From NCBI GenBank assembly GCA_949752735.1, contig OX457037.1, forward strand, positions 15,712,017 through 15,776,016: a stretch of 64,000 bases of DNA. Reading direction: 5' to 3'. Both the position numbers and the translations under genes were made by a program. The notes under the pieces were generated by a model. It was not told the origin of the DNA, made no database searches, and worked only from the letters and a program-made list of their open reading frames with translations. The stretch comes from Lumbricus terrestris (taxonomy: Eukaryota; Annelida; Clitellata; Crassiclitellata; Lumbricidae). This document shows positions 58,374-64,000 of the stretch, one piece after another; within the stretch, counting starts at the first letter, position 1; every line of letters begins with the position of its first letter.

Positions 58374-60081
58374 TCAACAGCGGAAGTACAGGCGTGGAAT
58401 CTGACCGTAACTCAAATTCGTTGAAGTGTGTGATTCCGGGTGTATCGAAAAAGTGAATGTTGTCTTTTCTTTCGAGCACACCGCCTGACATGGAGAACCG
58501 TAATGGCCGATGGTATCACGAGACAAAGCCTTGACTGAATAAAGAATTCCAGCTGTAAGGGATATCGGTTCATCCAAAGTAACCTTGAACTGATTCATAT
58601 CTCCTTTGGAAGGAACTGTCAGATTCTTCTTATATAGAGAATTAGTGGACTGCAGAATTTCAACGTCAACACCATACCCTGCGCCATTGTGTCCAGTGTA
58701 TAAACCAATGCCAGTAAGTAGAATATCTTGATCAGTTGTAAAATTAATGGCGTCAACAGTTGGTGTTGAATTCCACGCTCCAGTTATACACGTTATCGAT
58801 CGCTCGATCCAGACTTCCTCGCCGAATCTTCGTTGAGATGGAAATAGCAATCGAGAGCCTTCCTTCTTTGTTGTTAAAAAGTAATAGATGGAAAGCTTCT
58901 CCTCCGATGTCAGAACATTCCCACCTTCACTGATCTCAGCAAATTCCATTTGTTCCATGATAGGAAAACGTATTTGATAGAGAATATCACCCAACATCTC
59001 TCTTAATTCCTGGTCTGTGGGGTTTTCTGTAGATCGTTGTATCTGAAGTTGATGTTTAGCCCAAGATAAACAGGTTTCATATATGAGAGTCTCCTTTACT
59101 AGAAGTCTATCCATCTTTATTATGCTCTTCACGGTCTGACGCGATGCAAACTGAATCTCTGTTCCAGTCAGAACGGCATTTGCATTTTGACCAATCACGG
59201 TAAGACTTTTTTCCCTGAGTTCCGCGTCATCAAATAATAGACTCTGTCCGAGAACATGAGTAACGTTGTCTAAATTCAGACCCTCTGAAAGACATTTCCC
59301 ACATTCTCTGACTAACTTAGGCAGCAAATACTTATTAGCAGCGTACATAAGAGAAGCCGCTGTTTCCATATTGACTGAAACGGTCTCACAATAAATGTAG
59401 CTACAAAACAAACATTTCAAACGTCTCAAATACACATATAGCCTAAGTTTATTATAATAATATTCATATGAAATAAACTTGTGTTAAACTGAACCAATGC
59501 AGCAATTTTTAATTAGCCTACAGCTCAGTACTCACTTGAGCATTGAGTATGAATTTACACATTGACCATCTCAAGGCATCAGCGTTGATAACTATATAAT
59601 TATAGCCATAGTGCATTTATTTTTAATTCTTTCTGTTTATATTATAGATATAGGCCTGTGTAATTTGATCAAACTTGTCTGTAAACTTTTTGAAGAAAGT
59701 CATTGAAGATATCAGCGGTAGCCTAATTGTATTTCTTTCTGCTAATATATATATCACCTATGTAATGCAACCATGTGTAATCTACCTGTAGACCTAAACT
59801 TACCGAAGGAGATCCTTGAAGATTGCAGCATCAATATCTTCAATTCTTATCGTAGCATGTGGTTCGTTCCTGCACTCAGTCATTCCGCTGGAGAACATGG
59901 CTTCGAACACAGCGCTGCGGGAGGTCAACATAAATTTATGAGCCCGGATGTAGACAGTTGCGTCATCTGGTGGTCCAACTTCGAAAATAACATCCGTGGC
60001 TATTTCGTTGTCCAACATGTATCGCGTGCACTCCGTCAAAGTCTTTTCCGACTGCCATCCAGTTTCGCCTCTTGCTGCCAT
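58374..60081 (-). CDS. BTB-BACK-PHR domain protein (BTBD6-like)
   Basis: Exons complement(59804..60081) and complement(58374..59400), 434 aa. Donor CG|GTAAGT, acceptor TTTTGTAG|C, and the junction codon stays Arg. The BTB/POZ domain is at about residues 26-131 (DVIFEVG; AHKFMLTSRSAVFEAMF), the BACK domain at about 135-245 (VLGQSLLFDDAEL; YETCLSWAKHQL), and the PHR domain at 285-434 (FGEEVWIER, INFTTDQDILLTGIGLYTG, ending RLYFRC). Family role: substrate adaptor for cullin-3 ubiquitin ligases (BTBD1/2/3/6 group), cytoplasmic. It is slightly shorter than vertebrate members. I chose MAARGETGWQ as the start; upstream in-frame Mets exist at 60102 and 60093, and TGCTTCAG just upstream could be an acceptor, implying a 5' intron. 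It is unrelated to the array around it. Confidence 0.87.
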
Positions 60082-60517
60082 GATCTGAAGCATTATAAAC
60101 AATTAAACATACAAAACAATCGTTTCAAAACGTTTACCTGCGGGGTCAAAATTGTCCAGTCTCTGCTGATTTTAAGTGGACCATAAAACCTCGGCGACAA
60201 CTGACAGAGACGAGCTTTACAGCCAGAATCATCTGTAGGGCCTACTTCTGATGGGTTACTGGCTCAAGTAGGCCTACAAATAAGCTTTGGAAATGAGCAT
60301 AATTCCCAGTGCAAATCTCTAAAAAAAATGGCCTAAGTGTAGGTCTACTTGGAATTTATGTAGCGACCACGTCATGTCCTCGGCTCTGTTAATTTCTCAA
60401 CGAATTGATCCGGTTCGGCCCTTCACCACCGCTCGCCCGTTTGAATGGACGCCACGCCATTTAAGCCTATAGATGTCCCAGCATAGTCTACGGATCGTGC
60501 AAGCCCAGATTTAAATC

Positions 60518-60797
60518 CAGGGCTGATAGGGTTTTGGAAAAGTTCCGGGTCTGACTTTGGCGGACGAGCTGACGCTTTGAACAGAAAAGTTTTCTGAGAA
60601 CTTTTTTAGCCATTTAATTTGCCAAAATTTTCCAAAATCATACCATTTTTACCAAGTTTTGGTAGGCCTATCTGACGACCTTTGTAGTCGTTTGCCAAAA
60701 ATTGTTAAACACGCTATCCGGTTGACACCCGGCAGGTCACGAAAACCAATGCCGGGTCGAAGACCCCGCCCGACAGACTCGACTCACTTTCAGCCCT
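60518..60797. mobile_element. 280-bp MITE (CAGGGCTGA ends)
   Basis: Left end CAGGGCTGATAGGG, right end CTCACTTTCAGCCCT. The 9-bp direct repeat ATTTAAATC flanks it at 60509-60517 and 60798-60806 (8 bp if one base belongs to the element). Same family as 63501-63754. Confidence 0.78.
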
Positions 60798-61524
60798 ATT
60801 TAAATCTATGAATTATCTATAGGCCTTTTGACCGTTTTCATATAAATTGTGACCCATAGAAATGATTTTGAAAATGCTTGCTGCGGCTATAAATATCACT
60901 TCTGAACTAATTTTAGATTTCTAAAAATATTAAGCTTATGTGTATGGTCCTGATTTTGCGAATATCAGCGTCGCCCTGCATGTAGTAGCCTATACCTAAT
61001 CCGAGGCTAATCGTGCTGTTTTTACGCTATAATAGTAAAACTTGGTCTTACTGTGTTTCGAATCTTTCGTCCTGCGAGACCTTTGTGTTTCTGATTAACC
61101 GCCACAGCTCGAAGTCAAATTAAAACAATCTATAACCTTTCTGCGACGAGGTTTTCAGAACTTGTCTGCTTACCTACGCAGCGGCAGCCAAACCATTGTT
61201 TGTTGGTAGGCTAGTTGTTGCAAAACGGCTGGGAAAACCCATGCTACATTTCGACCGTCAGGCCTATATTTAGCCGATTGGTTTATTCAGTCATACACCC
61301 ATCTAAACTAGACTTGAGCTGCGCCTGCTTGAAAGGTGACTTGCTGTCTGAGTAGGCCTAGGCTCATCGTTAATAAAATCACAGCCTCAGATAATTATAG
61401 AAGCATATTTGTACTATTTGTACTATTTGTACTATTTCTACTGCTGTAGGTCTACGCCTATATGCTGAGGTCAACAAAAGCTAGGCCTACAAATGAGAGG
61501 TGAGAGAATGAAAATAATTTTTAC

Positions 61525-61734
61525 CAGGGCTGTTTTTAAGGAATTTTTAGAACTGCACAAACCCTTTCTTTGCCTTCCCATCCTCCATGGTAGATTACTC
61601 CCACTCGTAGTACAATGACCTTTTTCACTAGTTTTTAGCCTACTGCACAGACTTGCTTCTACAACTGCGCAGATCCATTTAGAACTGCACATTTTGAGTA
61701 GGCCTACCGGTATAACTGCACGTTAAAAACCCTG
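61525..61734. mobile_element. 210-bp MITE (CAGGGCTGTTTTTAA ends)
   Basis: Right end TTAAAAACCCTG. The flanking direct repeat TTTTTAC lies at 61518-61524 and 61735-61741. Internal GAACTGCACA words and the end sequence resemble the 4.2-kb element at 24549-28758 (CAGGGGTTATTTTAA, with GTGCAGTT words near its ends), so it may be a small relative. Confidence 0.75.
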
Positions 61735-61929
61735 TTTTTACGATGTATTTAAAGTGATGTTCATATTGACTTGCATCCAACAATATGAAAGCATGATCTT
61801 TATTCAATGTTTAGGCCTATACGACGAGATAATAGTGAGTTTCATGCGTCATTATTTCATCGGCCATACACAATTAAAATAGCTACATAGACCTCTGTTA
61901 ATTCTCTATAAATGCGATTGTGTTGTCAG

Positions 61930-62222
61930 ATAAATGTGGAAACGACGGATTCTACTACAAGGATGATAACTCGTTCGTCATCTGTTCGAACGGCAACGCT
62001 TACGAACAGCCCTGTGCACCCGGTTCACGTAACTCCGGATACGACCACTACAATCACGGAAACCACTACTACTACCGCGACTTCTGTGATGTCAACCTCG
62101 TCGACAACGGAGCTGGCAGGCTATTCCACATGGATAGGCCTACGGTCACGACGCCGGACATGGAAATGGTCACGGCGCCGGATATGGACTTGAAGCCCGC
62201 ATCGTTAATTGAAATTCATTGA
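61930..62222 (+). pseudogene. P7: orphan second exon of a P-type gene
   Basis: The acceptor TTGTCAG|AT precedes a well-kept cysteine domain (KCGNDGFYYKDDNSF … YRDFCDVNLVDNGAG). After GGAGCTGG a 5-bp insertion (CAGGC) shifts the frame, and the tail region (YGHDAGHGNGHGAGYG in another frame) is not read; the frame from the exon start ends at 62220-62222. In the tail's own frame, a deletion leaves GGATAGG in place of GGATATGG. No exon 1 or promoter is visible within about 1.8 kb upstream. Non-functional. Confidence 0.8.
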
Positions 62223-63500
62223 ATTAAAGCAATTAAATTCTTACAATATTATTGTGCTTCGTGGTTTAGATGGAATTTTCCAAACGTTCTCTGGTAAGGA
62301 AAAGGCGCTGGTTCTTCTTCCTCTATTCCCTTTCCTCAGATAACTAATCATATTTGCATTATTCAATCAAGCAAACAAAACTTGATTTTGTGAACCTTCA
62401 GAGTCGCTTCAGCCCCACCCGCTGCCGGAGGGAACAGCTTTTAGATAGGATGAGAGACAACTTTGTTGACGAAGCACGTCGCAGATAGTCATGTCTACGG
62501 CCATGAAGACCTGATATCTAGATCTTAAACATGACGTTCATGGTCAGCTGCTGCCTGGCGCCCAAAAAATTATTGTGTGTTTTGTGCGTTGCTTTAGAGT
62601 CGCTTTGATTACATCCAATCTGTGAGGGCCCCAATTGCCCGTTGCATGGTTCCTCAAGCAATGCGGCTGGAGAACAGTTTATATATGCCTGTGTTTCATT
62701 TGCATACAGCTGGTTTAGCATGACGAAAATGTTAAGAGCGTGACAGCGTCGGAAGATAAAGTAAATGGTAGAGACTTGAGGGGACCTAATGGAGCCAAGA
62801 CCAAGAGGTCCTACTTTCTCTCATATTCACACAACTAGGTCGCCCATGCTATAAGAAAGATGTGATGCACTTAAGCGAAGCGGACACCAGTGAGTCCAAA
62901 AGAGATTAGAGAGAGACGTTTGATTAAGATTTCATGAACGGCTGTGTCGAACGTTGCACTAACGTGGAAAAAGGGCAGGAGGGCTACCCGCTACCCCCCC
63001 CCCCATCTATTTCTCCGTAGCAGTCAGCTAGCAAGCAGAGCAGCAATGTTTCAATGGAATGTCCCCTGCGAAAGCCTGACTGATATTAATTTTCTGAAGA
63101 AAGTTATTTTTGTTTAAGTAGGTGGCAATCTGCTACGAGGAGCCTACGACATAATCTTTTCTATTGTTTTTGAGAGGAAGGAGACTTGTAGATCGGGCGA
63201 AAGTTAGACGGATATCTAAAATCTACTATAAAATCGTCTGTCGTGGTAGATGAGATGCATGCAGAATGTTGCCAAGCTAGAGTGATTCTGTGTTGCGCAC
63301 TTTGTGAGAGGGAATAAATCCTCGAATGAAAGCTTCTATGATCGGTAACAAAAACTCGAGAATAAAAGGCCAATTCTTTCACGGATTGCTGAGACGTACA
63401 GGATTTTTGTTGGTATGAGACAGAAAGAACACCCAAGTGTTTAATAATTAGTGGTCTGAATAACAATATTTTAAAATAATTATCCGGCGAGTCTGTTTGT
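62223..63500. repeat. Unit G: diverged 3' flank of the gene-pair unit
   Basis: Blocks match unit A and F 3' flanks in order: AAAACTTGATTTTGTGAACC near 62,377, CCCACCCGCTGCCGGAGGGA near 62,415, GACAACTTTGTTGACGAAG near 62,456, GACCTGATATCTAGATC near 62,508, and GATGCATGCAGAATGTTGCC near 63,253. About 62,550-63,150 does not match and I see nothing in it. No gene. Confidence 0.65.
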
Positions 63501-63754
63501 CAGGGCTGAAAGTGGATTAGCCTATAAAAGTTGTCGGGTTTGACTTTGTCGGACGAGCAGACGCCTTTGAGCTGAACATTTTTCTGACGACCTTTTTTTC
63601 ATTTGCCCAAATTTAATTTGTCGAATTGCTACAATTTTTACCTATTTTTGGCCCAAAATTGTTAAATACCCGACCAGGCTGAGGCCACGCACCAGTAGGT
63701 CACGAAAATCACCGGGTCGCAGGTCCTGACAGACCCGGCTCACTTTCAGCCCTG
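63501..63754. mobile_element. 254-bp MITE (CAGGGCTGA ends)
   Basis: Ends CAGGGCTGAAAGTG / CACTTTCAGCCCTG. Related to 60518-60797 (shared GACTTTGNCGGACGAGC and GGGTCG blocks). No clear target duplication. Confidence 0.78.
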
Positions 63755-64000
63755 CTCCTTGGCCATTCTGTGTCAGATCAGCGCAGTGTAACCGATATTA
63801 ATGTTCAATATGACTTTGAAAATAGAATCCTGAATATTTTGTATCCTAGCTGTGCCGTACAATAAATGAAGCTTGGCGTAGTATGATTCACAGGAATGAT
63901 CTATTCACTCAAGGATTTCAACTTAGGAAAGAAACATTCAGCATGATTATCAAGAATAAACAAGATCAGTAAGCTTACCGAAAAAGTATAATTAATCAGT

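Larger units (their letters stand above)
60103..61929. other. Intergenic, two short MITEs, no gene seen
   Basis: Holds elements at 60518-60797 and 61525-61734 and short AGGCCTA palindromes. I find no exon 1 of the M/P gene family upstream of the lone exon at 61930. Confidence 0.6.

Overview
The window is invertebrate animal genomic DNA. It has spliced genes with GT-AG introns, TATA/CCAAT promoters, a tRNA-derived SINE, LINE remnants, an LTR element and many 8-bp-target-site DNA transposons. The short palindrome AGGCCT (often TAGGCCTA) is scattered throughout. Secreted chitin-binding-like proteins with Gly/His/Tyr tails and a BTB-BACK-PHR gene fit a marine invertebrate. I lean towards a mollusc, but this is an inference and the sequence alone does not settle it.

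Positions 1-33,780 hold a tandem array with a basic unit of about 5.03 kb (units A-E). Each unit carries two small two-exon genes head to head: an M gene on the minus strand and a P gene on the plus strand. They share a ~435-bp divergent promoter region. Both encode a secreted protein of 139-141 residues: signal peptide, a reduced four-cysteine chitin-binding-type-2 (CBM14-like) domain, and a Gly/His/Tyr-rich tail. The five units are nearly identical but differ in which transposons they carry. Unit A has a 1.6-kb transposase-bearing element. Unit D has a 4.4-kb LTR element and a 4.2-kb DNA transposon.

Positions 33,867-46,560 are a graveyard of nested transposons separating the young array from an older part. 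One hAT-like element (33,867-41,978) contains a transposase-bearing element, which contains two further elements, one of which contains a fourth. A second nearly identical copy of the innermost 2.2-kb element lies at 43,281-45,481, next to LINE fragments.

From about 46,780 to 57,230 lies a diverged copy of the same unit (F). Its M gene has a frameshift that cuts off the tail; its P gene is intact with a longer tail. Further on is a BTB-BACK-PHR gene (58,374-60,081, minus strand), then a lone broken second exon of the P-type gene (unit G, from 61,930), then diverged unit flank to the end.

The array looks like a multigene family amplified for dosage of an extracellular chitin-associated structural protein. 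It is being homogenised by unequal crossing-over or gene conversion, while transposons accumulate in the spacers. Coordinates of exons and transposon ends were read by eye from splice sites, terminal inverted repeats and target-site duplications.
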